DNA of 45,280 nucleotides from an uncultured Clostridia bacterium (GCA_946186375.1 CAMHMZ010000019.1:1-45280); one strand, 5' to 3'; shown: positions 8,783 to 17,106, numbered from the stretch's first letter. Program-made: numbers and translations. The notes: generated from the sequence alone by a model not told the origin.

Positions 8783-8805
8783 GTAGGGGCGGCTATCAGC
8801 CGCCC
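8783..8805 (+). repeat. REP-like palindrome, type A, plus orientation
   Basis: GTAG at 8783-8786 followed directly by the 19-base palindrome GGGCGGCTATCAGCCGCCC (8787-8805): arms of 8, loop of 3. The GTAG foot beside a GC-rich hairpin is the known form of REP elements recognised by RAYT transposases. Confidence 0.75.
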
Positions 8806-8827
8806 GTCAAACCAGTACCGTGTCCGC

Positions 8828-8850
8828 GGGCGGCTGATAGCCGCCCCTAC
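8828..8850 (-). repeat. REP-like palindrome, type A, minus orientation
   Basis: Palindrome GGGCGGCTGATAGCCGCCC at 8828-8846 with the foot CTAC (GTAG on the minus strand) at 8847-8850. With the plus copy at 8783-8805 it forms an outward-facing pair separated by 22 bases, the BIME arrangement. Confidence 0.75.
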
Positions 8851-8923
8851 GGCTTCATTATAAACTCAGAGATAAACTTCCGTTTTTCTCTGAAAACTGA
8901 ATTCTGAAAACTGAAAACTCGTC

Positions 8924-8952
8924 TTGTTGTACGGACGAAAATATGGTAAAAC
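8924..8952 (+). promoter_or_regulatory. Candidate promoter of the YesL-like gene
   Basis: TTGTTG at 8924-8929, a 17-base spacer, and TAAAAC at 8947-8952, directly after the composite repeat ends. Confidence 0.45.
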
Positions 8953-8985
8953 AGAGGAAGAACAAAACGAGGGGAGGGACGGGGC

Positions 8986-9612
8986 GTGAAGCGCTCGAAG
9001 CTGCACAGCATTCTGACGGCGATCATCGATATCATCTGGGCGGGCCTGCTGTGGCTCGTCTGCTCGCTGCCGGTCGTCACGCTCGGCCCGGCCTCCGCCG
9101 CGCTCTATTACGCCGTCGTCAAGTGCATCCGGCACGAGCGCGGCAGCCTCACGAAGAGCTTCTTCTCGGCCTTCCGCCAGAACTTCCGGCTCAGCCTGCC
9201 GATGTGGCTTATGTATCTCGCACTGCTGGGCATTGGCTATTTCAACGGAAACCTGCTGCGCTCCTTCGGCCTGGGGGAGGGCCTGCCGCCGCTGCTGCTC
9301 GGCAACATTTTCTTCCTGCCGCTGCTGCTGACGCTGCCCTGGGTCTTCCCGGTGATCTCCCGCTTTGACAACAGCTTCGGCGGTACGCTGCGCTTTACGG
9401 CGGCGCTGGCTGTCAAAAATCTCGGCAAGAGCCTGCTGCTGGCGCTGGAGCTGGCGGCGGCGCTCGTCATCGTGTGGCTCCTGCCGCAGATCGCGCCGCT
9501 CCTGCCGGGGGTGTTCGCCCTGCTGCAGTCGCTGACGATCGAGCCGGTATTGCGCATTTACACCGCGGAGCTCCATACGCCGGACGGCGACGACTGGTTC
9601 AACGAAGAATAA
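8986..9612 (+). CDS. YesL-like (DUF624) membrane protein
   Basis: 208 residues from a GTG start behind GGGGAGGGA. The N-terminus carries the YesL signature: a hydrophobic segment, then CSLPVVTLGPASAALYYAVVKCIR, then SFFSAFRQNFR. About five membrane segments are predicted by eye. YesL-type proteins are commonly encoded beside carbohydrate ABC transporters and glycoside hydrolases. Here it precedes a sulfoquinovosidase, and only 72 bases separate them. Its molecular role is unknown; an accessory role in sugar uptake is inferred from context. Confidence 0.8.
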   Translation: MKRSKLHSILTAIIDIIWAGLLWLVCSLPVVTLGPASAALYYAVVKCIRHERGSLTKSFFSAFRQNFRLSLPMWLMYLALLGIGYFNGNLLRSFGLGEGLPPLLLGNIFFLPLLLTLPWVFPVISRFDNSFGGTLRFTAALAVKNLGKSLLLALELAAALVIVWLLPQIAPLLPGVFALLQSLTIEPVLRIYTAELHTPDGDDWFNEE

Positions 9613-9670
9613 TACTGATATCTGATAGAAAGGTCGAAAAGAATCCGAAATTCTGTCAGATAGCAGTACA
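9612..9670. repeat. Short inverted repeat between the YesL-like gene and the sulfoquinovosidase
   Basis: Arms TACTGATATCTGATAGAA (9613-9630) and TTCTGTCAGATAGCAGTA (9651-9668) pair at 16 of 18 positions. The left arm is close to the terminal repeat of the MITE-like element at 21544-21704 (ATACTATGATCTGATAG), so this may be an internally deleted relative. It begins at the stop codon and ends just before the ribosome binding site of the next gene. Confidence 0.55.
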
Positions 9671-9684
9671 AAGGAGAAAACAGA

Positions 9685-11679
9685 ATGGGATTTGAGATCA
9701 GAGCCTTCCCGGGCAGCGTGTCTGTCCTGCTGGAGGGTAAAGAGCTTCTGCGCCACAGCGAGGAAAGCCCCCTGCTCTATATCGGGCGGGGAGACGAGAC
9801 GATCCGCATGTTCCGCGGCAACTTCGACATCCGCGACCGCGTTTCCCAGCGCCTTGCGCTGCGGCTCCTTTCCGTCGAGGGCGGTGCGCTGCGCTTCGGC
9901 CACCCGGCGCTCGGGGGAGAGCTGCATCTCACGCTGCAGGAGGAAAACGGCCTCCTCTTCGCGCACGCGCGCCTCGACGAGCCGGGCTGGAACCGCCTCT
10001 GGCTGCGTCTGCCCGCCGAGCGCGGCGAGCACGTCACCGGCGGCGGCGAGCAGTTTTCCTGTCTCGACCTGCGGGGGCGGCGCTTTCCGATCTGGACGCG
10101 CGAGCAGGGCGTGGGCCGCAACAGGCTTACGGAGATCACACGCCTGGCCGACGCCGCGGACGGCAGCGGCGGCGATTATCACACCACCTTCTTCCCGCAG
10201 CCGACCCTCGTCTCCTCGCGGCTCTATTTCGCGCATCTGATGAACCGGGAGTACGCGGAGCTGGACTTCGAGGCGGAGGATTTTCATGAGATCGGCGTCT
10301 GGAGCACGGACGCGCGCTTCGTCTTCGGCGTTGGGGCAAGCTTCGCGGAGCTGACGGAGAAGCTCACGGCGCTGCTCGGCCGCCAGCCGGAGCTGCCCGA
10401 CTGGGCCATGAAGGGCCTGTGGCTCGGCGTGCAGGGCGGCACGGAGCGCGCCTGCAGTCTCGAAAAGCGCTGCCGGGAGCACGGCGTGGACCTCTCCGCC
10501 GTCTGGATCCAGGACTGGGAGGGCAAGCGCGTGACAAGCTTCGGAAAGCGCCTGCAGTGGGACTGGCGCTGGGACAGGGCGCTCTATCCCGGCCTGGACG
10601 AGGTGATCAGACAGGACGCCGGCACCGCCTGGATGGGCTACATCAACCCCTATCTCGTCGAGGGCGGCGTGCTCTTTCGCGAGGCGCGGGAGAAGGGCTA
10701 CTTCGTAAAGCGTCCCGAGGGCGGCGACTATCTGTTCGACTTCGGTGAATACGACTGCGGCGTCGTGGATCTCACGCTGCCCGCGGCCTTCGACTGGTAT
10801 AAAAACGTCATCAAAGAAAACCTTATCGGCCTGGGCTTTCGCGGCTGGATGGCCGATTTCGGGGAATATCTGCCCGCCGACGCCGTCTGCCACGGCGGCA
10901 GCGGCCGGGAGATGCACAACCTCTGGCCCGTGCTTTGGGCTCGCTGCAACCGCGAGGCGGTGGAGGAGAGCGGCCTCTTGGGAAACTGCGTCTTCTTCAT
11001 GCGCGCCGGCGGCGCGGAGAGCCAGCGCTACGCCACGCTCGTCTGGGCGGGCGATCAGTGCGCGGACTGGTCGGACGACGACGGCCTGCCCTCGGTGATC
11101 ACGGCGTCGCTGACGTTGGGCATGAGCGGCTTCGGCCTCCACTGCAGCGACATCGGCGGTTACACGACGCTCTTCCATCTCAAGCGGGACGAGGAGCTGA
11201 TGCTGCGCTGGCTGGAGCAGGCCTGCTTTACGCCCGTGATGCGCACGCACGAGGGCAACCGCCCCGACACGAACGTCCAGCTCTACGACAGCGAGCGCTG
11301 CCTTGCCGCCGCGGCCCGGCTGACAGCGGTACACACAGCGCTGCTGCCCTATCTGCGTGCTTGCGTGCGAGAAAACGCCGAAAAGGGCGCGCCCGTCATG
11401 CGTCCGCTCTTCTGGCTTGCCCCCGGCGAGGAGCGGGCCTGGCGGCGCGACAACTACAGCTATCTGCTGGGGTCTGAGCTGCTGGTCGCCCCGGTGGTGA
11501 CGCCGCAGACCGAAGAGCGCGGCGTGTGGCTCCCGGAGGGGAACTGGGTCCTGCTCTGGAGCGGGGAGCCTTATCGCGGCGGCGAGCACAGCGTCCCGGC
11601 ACCCTTCGGCAAGCCCCCGGTCTTCTACCGGGAGGGGACGCCCTGGGAGGCGCTCTTCCTCGAGATCGCCGGGATGTAA
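9685..11679 (+). CDS. yihQ: GH31 sulfoquinovosidase
   Basis: 664 residues; ATG behind AAAGGAGAAAA. The sequence follows Escherichia coli YihQ closely over the catalytic region: QDWEGKRVTSFGKRLQW, GGDYLFDFGEYDCGVVDLT, WMADFGEYLP, HNLWPVLWARCN, MRAGG, WAGDQCADWS, SDIGGYTTLF, RTHEGNRP and PFGKPPVFYR. The nucleophile is D391 (WMADFGE) and the acid/base D457 (WAGDQ). R289, W292 and Y493 match YihQ R301, W304 and Y508, which bind the sulfonate, so sulfoquinovose glycosides are the expected substrates. There is no signal peptide, so hydrolysis is cytoplasmic and follows uptake. A terminator separates it from the transporter genes. No sulfoquinovose catabolic enzymes are in the window. Confidence 0.9.
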   Translation: MGFEIRAFPGSVSVLLEGKELLRHSEESPLLYIGRGDETIRMFRGNFDIRDRVSQRLALRLLSVEGGALRFGHPALGGELHLTLQEENGLLFAHARLDEPGWNRLWLRLPAERGEHVTGGGEQFSCLDLRGRRFPIWTREQGVGRNRLTEITRLADAADGSGGDYHTTFFPQPTLVSSRLYFAHLMNREYAELDFEAEDFHEIGVWSTDARFVFGVGASFAELTEKLTALLGRQPELPDWAMKGLWLGVQGGTERACSLEKRCREHGVDLSAVWIQDWEGKRVTSFGKRLQWDWRWDRALYPGLDEVIRQDAGTAWMGYINPYLVEGGVLFREAREKGYFVKRPEGGDYLFDFGEYDCGVVDLTLPAAFDWYKNVIKENLIGLGFRGWMADFGEYLPADAVCHGGSGREMHNLWPVLWARCNREAVEESGLLGNCVFFMRAGGAESQRYATLVWAGDQCADWSDDDGLPSVITASLTLGMSGFGLHCSDIGGYTTLFHLKRDEELMLRWLEQACFTPVMRTHEGNRPDTNVQLYDSERCLAAAARLTAVHTALLPYLRACVRENAEKGAPVMRPLFWLAPGEERAWRRDNYSYLLGSELLVAPVVTPQTEERGVWLPEGNWVLLWSGEPYRGGEHSVPAPFGKPPVFYREGTPWEALFLEIAGM

Positions 11680-11681
11680 AA

Positions 11682-11719
11682 CAAGGAGCAGAGAAAAACT
11701 TGTTTTTCTCTGCTCCTTG
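11682..11719. terminator. Terminator after the sulfoquinovosidase
   Basis: A 17-base-pair perfect stem (CAAGGAGCAGAGAAAAA with its complement, loop CTTG) starts 3 bases after the stop codon. The 328-base gap beyond it holds a TTTTCAG tract (11725-11745) and the promoter of the binding-protein gene. Otherwise nothing is recognised there. Confidence 0.7.
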
Positions 11720-11870
11720 CTTAGTTTTCAGAATTCAGTTTTCAGTGGGGAGAAGGCGCGGTTTTCAGAAGCGGAAAGGGCTGAGACGGCTGTGGCGGGC
11801 TAAATATGTTGCACAAAATCAAAGTCCTTTTTTTGTAAAAAAAGCCGGGGAGAAACGGGTCTGGCCACAG

Positions 11871-11899
11871 TGGACAAGAAAAAAGGAAAATAGTATAAT
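11871..11899 (+). promoter_or_regulatory. Strong promoter of the binding-protein/permease operon
   Basis: TGGACA at 11871-11876, a 17-base spacer and a perfect TATAAT at 11894-11899. The expected leader is about 100 bases. A TTAGGAGG ribosome binding site precedes the ATG at 12008. Confidence 0.7.
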
Positions 11900-12007
11900 T
11901 ATTTTAACTAAGATGAACAAGAGCCGCTCTTTGTTTTCGGGGGAGCGGCCGCAAAAGAGGATTCACTGGCAAAGCCACTGAACATATTTTTTAGGAGGAA
12001 ATGAAAC

Positions 12008-13378
12008 ATGAAGAGACTGCTTGCACTGCTTCTGGCTCTGGTCATGGTCTTCGGCCTGGCCGCCTGCGGCAACTCCGCGGCTCCCGCCGAGAAGCCCGCC
12101 GAGGCCCCTGCCGAAGCGCCCGCCGAAGCGCCCGCCGAGGCCCCTGCCGAAGCTCCCGCTGAGGCGCCTGCCGAGGCCCCCGCTGAGGAGATCGTCATCA
12201 ACTTCCCCAGCATCTGGGTCGGCACCGACTCCAAGGCCGCCTACATGGCTCAGCTCGTTGAGAACTTCAACGCTGAGAACGCCGGCGCCATCAAGGTCGT
12301 CGTCGAAGAGCAGACCGACTACCAGGCCTACCGCGACAAGATCCGCACCACCATCACCACCGGCTCCGCGCCCGACCTCTGCATCCTGGACACCACCTTC
12401 GACATCAAGGCCTATTCCGAATCCGGCAAGTTCATGGATCTGACCCCGTATCTGAACGAGGGCTGGGGCGACACCTTTGCCGACGGCGCCTTTGACGCCT
12501 GGAGCGTTGACGGCCACACCTACATTCTCCCCTTCGAGAGCGCGATCTTCCCCCTGATCTACAACACGAAGATCTTCAACGAGATCGGCTGGGATCACTT
12601 CCCCGCCACCTATGACGAGTTCTTCCAGTTCTGCAAGGACGCCAAGGACAAGGGCTACAACGCCATGGGTCAGATGGCCGGCGACAACGCCTGGTCCTCC
12701 ATGCTGTGGTACTCCCTGATCGTTGAGGCCATCGGCGGCAAGGACGTCTATGCCAACGGTCTGCAGGATCCCGCCTTCGTTGAGGCCGCCAAGGTCCTCA
12801 AGGAGATGTACAGCTACACCTTTGACGGCGCCATCTCCGCCACCGCCGGCGACGTGAACGGCCACTGGCTGGCCCGCGACACCGCCATCTACCTCAACGG
12901 CCCCTGGTGGATCGGCAACCTCTACAAGGAAGACAACGCTGTTGACGGCGTGCTGCTGGCTGACGACTGCGACGTCGCGGTCAACCCGAAGTATGAAGGC
13001 GGCAAGGGCGACGGCGGTCTGGTGACCACGGTCCAGGGCTTCCTGGCCGCTGCCAAGCAGGACGATCCCGCGAAGGAAGCCGCGGTCGTGAAGTTCCTGC
13101 AGTACCTCACCGATCCCGACCATGTCTCCGAGCTGGCTCTCAGCTCCGGCGCCATGTTCTTCGTCAAGTACACCCCGTCTCCCGACACCTCTGTCATCGC
13201 GCAGAAGTTCACGGAGATCGCCAATAACGCCAACTACACCGTTCTGCATGTGAACGGCGCCTTCCCGACGGCCTTCTCCACCGAGTTCCCGGCTGCCGTG
13301 TCCGCGCTGGTCCTGGGCGAGGTCGACGAGCAGGGCTTTGTCGACATGCTGCAGACCGCGATCGACAACGCCGCGTAA
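12008..13378 (+). CDS. Carbohydrate ABC transporter substrate-binding lipoprotein (family 1)
   Basis: 456 residues. Signal peptide with lipobox LAAC and lipid cysteine C20. Residues about 24-62 are a low-complexity spacer of repeated PAEA units, which probably holds the binding domain off the membrane. The rest is a family-1 extracellular binding protein (SAPDLCILDTTFDIKAYSESG; HTYILPFESAIFPLIYNTKIFNEIG; LARDTAIYLNGPWWIGN). It is followed by two sugar-type permeases. No ATPase gene is present, so a shared MsmX-like ATPase elsewhere is expected. Adjacency to the sulfoquinovosidase suggests sulfoquinovose or its glycosides as ligand, but this is inference. Codon choice is more uniform than in neighbours, which fits high expression. 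Confidence 0.88.
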   Translation: MKRLLALLLALVMVFGLAACGNSAAPAEKPAEAPAEAPAEAPAEAPAEAPAEAPAEAPAEEIVINFPSIWVGTDSKAAYMAQLVENFNAENAGAIKVVVEEQTDYQAYRDKIRTTITTGSAPDLCILDTTFDIKAYSESGKFMDLTPYLNEGWGDTFADGAFDAWSVDGHTYILPFESAIFPLIYNTKIFNEIGWDHFPATYDEFFQFCKDAKDKGYNAMGQMAGDNAWSSMLWYSLIVEAIGGKDVYANGLQDPAFVEAAKVLKEMYSYTFDGAISATAGDVNGHWLARDTAIYLNGPWWIGNLYKEDNAVDGVLLADDCDVAVNPKYEGGKGDGGLVTTVQGFLAAAKQDDPAKEAAVVKFLQYLTDPDHVSELALSSGAMFFVKYTPSPDTSVIAQKFTEIANNANYTVLHVNGAFPTAFSTEFPAAVSALVLGEVDEQGFVDMLQTAIDNAA

Positions 13379-13392
13379 GCAAAGCATTCCCG

Positions 13393-13424
13393 ACAGGGTG
13401 CGGGTCTTCCCGCACCCTGTTTTC
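13393..13424 (+). terminator. Hairpin between binding protein and permeases (attenuator-like)
   Basis: A perfect 12-base-pair stem ACAGGGTGCGGG / CCCGCACCCTGT with loop TCTT, followed by TTTTC. It lies inside the operon, so partial termination would keep the binding protein more abundant than the permeases, as is common for such operons. Confidence 0.7.
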
Positions 13425-13448
13425 TAATCCTTTTAAGGAGGTGGCAGC

Positions 13449-14354
13449 TTGAAGCTTGAACGCTCCGACAGAGGGCCTCTGTGGGCCTTCCTCGGCCCGG
13501 CGATCATTCTGATGCTCGTGTTCTTCGTGATCCCCGTCATCTATGTCGCCGTGGTCAGCCTCATGAAATGGAACGGCATCTCCGCGCCGGAATTCCGCGC
13601 GGTGCGCAACTATTTGCTGCTTTTCAAGGACAAGGCTTTTCAGCGCTCCGTGATCAACAACGTCATCTGGGCGCTGGTGGCGGGCTTCATCCAGGTTCCG
13701 CTGGCCATGGTCATGGCGATCATTCTCTCCCGCAAGCCGAAGGGCTGGAAGTTCTTCCGCACGGTCTATTTCTTCCCGCAGGTCATCTCCGGCATCGCGC
13801 TGGCCACGCTGTGGCGCGCAGTCTACAACGCCGAGACGGGTCTCCTGAACGGCCTGCTGAAGGCCTTCGGACAGGGGGCACTCGCCAAGGACTGGCTGGG
13901 CACCCTGCAGACAGCCTTCCCGGCGGTGCTGATCTACTGGGTCTTTTACATCGGTTACTATATGGTCATCATGATGGCCGATATCACCACGATCGACGAG
14001 AGCTATTACGAGGCCGCGACCATCGACGGCGCGACGGATTTCCAGCAGGCGATCCATATCACGATCCCGCTCATCCGGCGCACCTCGCTTCTGACCTGCG
14101 TAACGCTGGCCAGCGTCATGGGCCTGCGGCAGTTCGAGCAGGTCTATATGCTCACCAACGGCGGCCCGGCCAATTCGACCTCCACGATCGTGCTGTATAT
14201 GTATAAAAAGCTGCAGGACACGAACTATGGCATGGCCAGCGCCTCCGCCGTCATTCTGATCCTGGTGGGCATCGTGTTCATCGTGTGCATCCGCAAGCTC
14301 TTCGAGGGCCGCGGCGAGGGCGCCGCGCCCAGGAAAAGGAGGGCGGTCAAATGA
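13449..14354 (+). CDS. Carbohydrate ABC transporter permease (MalF-type)
   Basis: 301 residues from a TTG start, chosen because AAGGAGGTGGCAGC lies directly upstream and LERSDRGPLWAFLGPAIILML is the usual N-terminus of this family. Six membrane segments are expected. The cytoplasmic loop motif that contacts the ATPase is YEAATIDGATDFQQAIHITIPLI (about 189-211). NGGPANSTSTIVLYMYKKLQ near the end is also typical. It overlaps the next permease gene by 4 bases (ATGA). The two permeases should form the channel for the binding protein encoded upstream. Confidence 0.92.
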   Translation: MKLERSDRGPLWAFLGPAIILMLVFFVIPVIYVAVVSLMKWNGISAPEFRAVRNYLLLFKDKAFQRSVINNVIWALVAGFIQVPLAMVMAIILSRKPKGWKFFRTVYFFPQVISGIALATLWRAVYNAETGLLNGLLKAFGQGALAKDWLGTLQTAFPAVLIYWVFYIGYYMVIMMADITTIDESYYEAATIDGATDFQQAIHITIPLIRRTSLLTCVTLASVMGLRQFEQVYMLTNGGPANSTSTIVLYMYKKLQDTNYGMASASAVILILVGIVFIVCIRKLFEGRGEGAAPRKRRAVK

Positions 14355-15211
14355 GTGAGACACGCGTACATGCCCCGCTGCACGGGCGCGAGCTGGTGCT
14401 CGCGGTGCTGCGCTGGATTTTGATCATCTTCTTTGCGCTCTATACGCTCTTTCCACTCCTGTGGCTCGCGGTCTCCTCGCTGAAGACGAACTTCGAATTT
14501 CTCGCCGGGTCGCCCTTCGCGCTGCCCGCCGTGCCGCAGTGGCAGAACTACATCAACGCCCTCACGGTGGCGGGTCTCGGCCGCATGCTGCTCAACTCCG
14601 TGATCGTGGGCCTTGCCGCGACGGCCTTCAACATCATCGTCGCCAGCATGGGCGCCTACTGTATCTCCCGCTTCCGCTTCAACGGACGGGAACAGCTCTT
14701 CACGCTCTTCACGGCCGGCATCCTCGTCCCGCTGAACGCGCTGATGGTGCCCTACTTCGTCATCATCAACAAGCTCGGCCTCTATAACACCTACGGCGGC
14801 ATGATCCTGCTCTACTGCGCCATCGGCATCCCCATGTCCACCTTCCTGGTCCGCGGGCTGATGGACTCCATCCCCATCGATCTGGAGGAGGCCGCCTATA
14901 TCGACGGCTGCGGCTTCTTCGGACGCTTCTTCCATATCATCCTGCCGCTCAGCCGCACCGGCATCGTCACGGCCGCGACCTTCGAATTCCTCACCTGCTG
15001 GAACGAATTCGTGTTCGCAAACCTCATCGTCTCCTCCGAGAAGCTTCGCACCATCCAGGTCGGCATCCGCTACTTCACCAACCAGTTCTCCACGGACTAC
15101 GTCTCGATGTACGCCGCCATCATGATCTCCATCATCCCCTCTATCCTGGGCTACGTCCTGTTCCAGGAGCAGATCATCGCGGGCATGACCAGCGGCGCCG
15201 TCAAGGGCTGA
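14351..15211 (+). CDS. Carbohydrate ABC transporter permease (MalG-type)
   Basis: 286 residues. The ATG at 14351 is chosen because it overlaps the previous stop codon (ATGA) and AAGGAGGG lies just upstream. Six membrane segments; the ATPase-contact motif is LEEAAYIDGCGFFGRFFHIILPL (about 178-200). The motifs SLKTNFEF near the N-terminus and FLTCWNEFVFANLI are typical of MalG-type permeases. It is the last gene of the operon, ended by a strong hairpin. Confidence 0.92.
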   Translation: MSETRVHAPLHGRELVLAVLRWILIIFFALYTLFPLLWLAVSSLKTNFEFLAGSPFALPAVPQWQNYINALTVAGLGRMLLNSVIVGLAATAFNIIVASMGAYCISRFRFNGREQLFTLFTAGILVPLNALMVPYFVIINKLGLYNTYGGMILLYCAIGIPMSTFLVRGLMDSIPIDLEEAAYIDGCGFFGRFFHIILPLSRTGIVTAATFEFLTCWNEFVFANLIVSSEKLRTIQVGIRYFTNQFSTDYVSMYAAIMISIIPSILGYVLFQEQIIAGMTSGAVKG

Positions 15212-15224
15212 TCCCCGAATAACA

Positions 15225-15266
15225 GAAAAAACAAAGACAGGGAAAGCTCCCTGTCTTTGTTTTTTA
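15225..15266. terminator. Bidirectional terminator between the permease and the M3 peptidase
   Basis: A perfect 13-base-pair stem ACAAAGACAGGGA / TCCCTGTCTTTGT with loop AAGC, preceded by A-runs and followed by six Ts. It can serve both converging genes. Confidence 0.85.
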
Positions 15267-15278
15267 TAGCTTTTTCCG

Positions 15279-16964
15279 TCAGACCTTGATCTCCTCGAGC
15301 AGCGCCTCGACGCTCCCGGCCAGAGCCTTCAGCGAGCCCGGCGTGAAGGGGGAGGGGAAGCCGGCCTCGGCCAGCAGATCCGTCCAGACCTTCTCGCCGC
15401 CCTGCTTCGAGAAGCGAAGGTAGCGCGCAAAGGCGTCGGCGTAATCCCGGCGGCTGGCCAGCAGGAAGTGGAAGGCGGCCGTCTGCGCCAGGCAGTAGTC
15501 GATGTAGTAGAAGGGGCTCTCGTATATGTGCATCTGATACTGCCAGCGGGTGCCCTTTTCGAGATAGGGCATGCCCTCGAAGGAGATGTGGGGCCTGAAC
15601 TGCTTTTCGAGCTTCAGCCACTCCGCGTCGCGCTCGTCGGGCGTGAGATCCGGGTTTTCATAGACGATGTGCTGGAAGGCGTCGACCATGGTGCCGTAGG
15701 GGATGAAGGAGAAGCTCTCCAGCGCGTGCATGAACTTGTAGCGCCCGGCGTCGTCGCCGAAGAACTTGTCCATATGCGGCCAGGCGAAAAACTCCATGGA
15801 CATGGAGTGGGTCTCGGCCGTCTCCATGCCGCCGCAGCCGAGCTCGAGAGCGAAGCGGTTGTCGGCGATGAGATAGGCGTTGAAGGCGTGACCGGCCTCG
15901 TGCGTCACAACGTCCACGTCGCCGGCGGTGCCGTTGAAGTTGGCGAGGATGAAGGGCTGCTTGTACTTGGCAAACTCCGTGCAGTAGCCGCCGCCCCATT
16001 TGTTCTTGCGGCTGTCGACGTCGAAGGCGTCGTTTTCGAGCATCATGTCGATGAAGGCGCCGGTCTCTTCGCCCATGGCGTGGTACATCTCCTTCGCCGC
16101 CGCGAAGATCTCGGCCTTGCCGCGAGGCTTCGGGTCGCCGCCGGGCATGATGACGCCGTCGTCATAGAACTTGTAGTCGTTGATGCCGAGGCGCTTCGCA
16201 TTCTCGGTGCGCAGGCGCGCCACCACGGGCACGATGTCGTGCAGGACGTTTTCGCGGAAGGTCTTCACCTTCTCCTGGTCATAGCAGAGGCGGCCCATGC
16301 GGTAGTAGCCCAGCTCGACGAAGTTGACGTAGCCCATCTTTTTGGCCATGCGGTCGCGCACATGCACCATGCGGTCGAAAATGTCGTCCAGCTCCGCCTT
16401 GTGCGCCTCGAGCCCGCGGCCCAGCACCTCAAAGCACTCCCGGCGCGTCTCGCGGTCGGGATCCTTGGCGTATTTCATCAGCATCGCGCGGGGCAGCTTC
16501 TCGCCGCGGAACTCGAACTCCATCCCGGCCATGAGATCGGAATACTCGCGCACGAGCTTGTTTTCGGTCACCATGTCCTCAATGATGGTCTCGCTCATGG
16601 CCTTGCGCTCGACCTCCATCGACTGGAAGAGCACCGGGCTCAGCGCCTTCTCGAGCTCGGCGCGGAAGGGGGAGTCGAGCAGGGCGCAGGAGTAGGCCAC
16701 ATTGTAGTTCTGCACGCTCGGGCCGATCTCGTCGTAGTACTCGTTCTCGGCCACGTAGAATTCGTCCACGGTGTTGATGGTGTAGCGCATGCTGGCGAGA
16801 CTGGCGTTGGTGGAAAACTCCAGCACCATTTTGAGATAATCCTCGCGCGCGGCAAGGATCTCCTCCACGCTTTTGGCATTTTTGATGCGGGGAATGACGT
16901 CCTCCATCACCGCGCTGACTTCCTCGAGCGTTACGCGGCGATAGGGCAGATCGCATACTTTCAT
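15279..16964 (-). CDS. pepF: M3-family oligoendopeptidase (PepF-type)
   Basis: 561 residues on the minus strand, with AAAGGATG before the ATG. The zinc motif is HEAGH at 355-359 (VVTHEAGHAFNAYL), and the third zinc ligand is expected in the downstream METAETHSMSMEFF region. The length and helical content fit a cytoplasmic M3B oligoendopeptidase, which cuts short peptides internally. There is no signal peptide. It is divergent from an M18 aminopeptidase, and together they could finish the breakdown of imported peptides. Confidence 0.92.
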   Translation of the reverse strand: MKVCDLPYRRVTLEEVSAVMEDVIPRIKNAKSVEEILAAREDYLKMVLEFSTNASLASMRYTINTVDEFYVAENEYYDEIGPSVQNYNVAYSCALLDSPFRAELEKALSPVLFQSMEVERKAMSETIIEDMVTENKLVREYSDLMAGMEFEFRGEKLPRAMLMKYAKDPDRETRRECFEVLGRGLEAHKAELDDIFDRMVHVRDRMAKKMGYVNFVELGYYRMGRLCYDQEKVKTFRENVLHDIVPVVARLRTENAKRLGINDYKFYDDGVIMPGGDPKPRGKAEIFAAAKEMYHAMGEETGAFIDMMLENDAFDVDSRKNKWGGGYCTEFAKYKQPFILANFNGTAGDVDVVTHEAGHAFNAYLIADNRFALELGCGGMETAETHSMSMEFFAWPHMDKFFGDDAGRYKFMHALESFSFIPYGTMVDAFQHIVYENPDLTPDERDAEWLKLEKQFRPHISFEGMPYLEKGTRWQYQMHIYESPFYYIDYCLAQTAAFHFLLASRRDYADAFARYLRFSKQGGEKVWTDLLAEAGFPSPFTPGSLKALAGSVEALLEEIKV

Positions 16965-17000
16965 AGCTGTCTCATCCTTTCTGCAATGTTGGATGAGACC

Positions 17001-17029
17001 ACTATACAGGAAAAGTTAAATTTTTTCAA
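17001..17029 (-). promoter_or_regulatory. Promoter of the M3 peptidase
   Basis: On the minus strand, TTGAAA (17024-17029), a 17-base spacer and TATAGT (17001-17006), about 40 bases before the start codon. Confidence 0.65.
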
Positions 17030-17054
17030 TCCTGTATGCAAAGAAGAAAAACTG

Positions 17055-17063
17055 TGGTATAGT
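17055..17063 (+). promoter_or_regulatory. Extended -10 promoter of the M18 aminopeptidase
   Basis: TGG followed by TATAGT (extended -10) at 17055-17063. No good -35 box is seen at the right distance. Confidence 0.45.
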
Positions 17064-17106
17064 ACAAACTACGAAAGAATGCCCCTCGGGAAAAGGAGAA
17101 GAGAAG

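Larger units (their letters stand above)
8651..8922. repeat. Composite repeat island filling the 378-base gap before the YesL-like gene
   Basis: This noncoding gap contains, in order, a TTTTCAG tract (8655-8684), AGAGTTTAGCGCTG, an inverted repeat GTCATTCTGAG...CTCAGGATGAC (8710-8780), two outward-facing GTAG palindromes (8783-8805 and 8828-8850), AGATAAAC..., and a second TTTTCAG-type tract on the other strand (8889-8919). The outer parts are inverted copies of each other. The right half, read on the minus strand, matches the copies at 1-108 and 20164-20280. No gene is seen. Confidence 0.75.

Noticed and set aside
8866..11589. Open frame of 907 codons opposite the sulfoquinovosidase
   Set aside because: Same shadow effect; it also runs through the composite repeat island, and the plus strand has a full GH31 protein.
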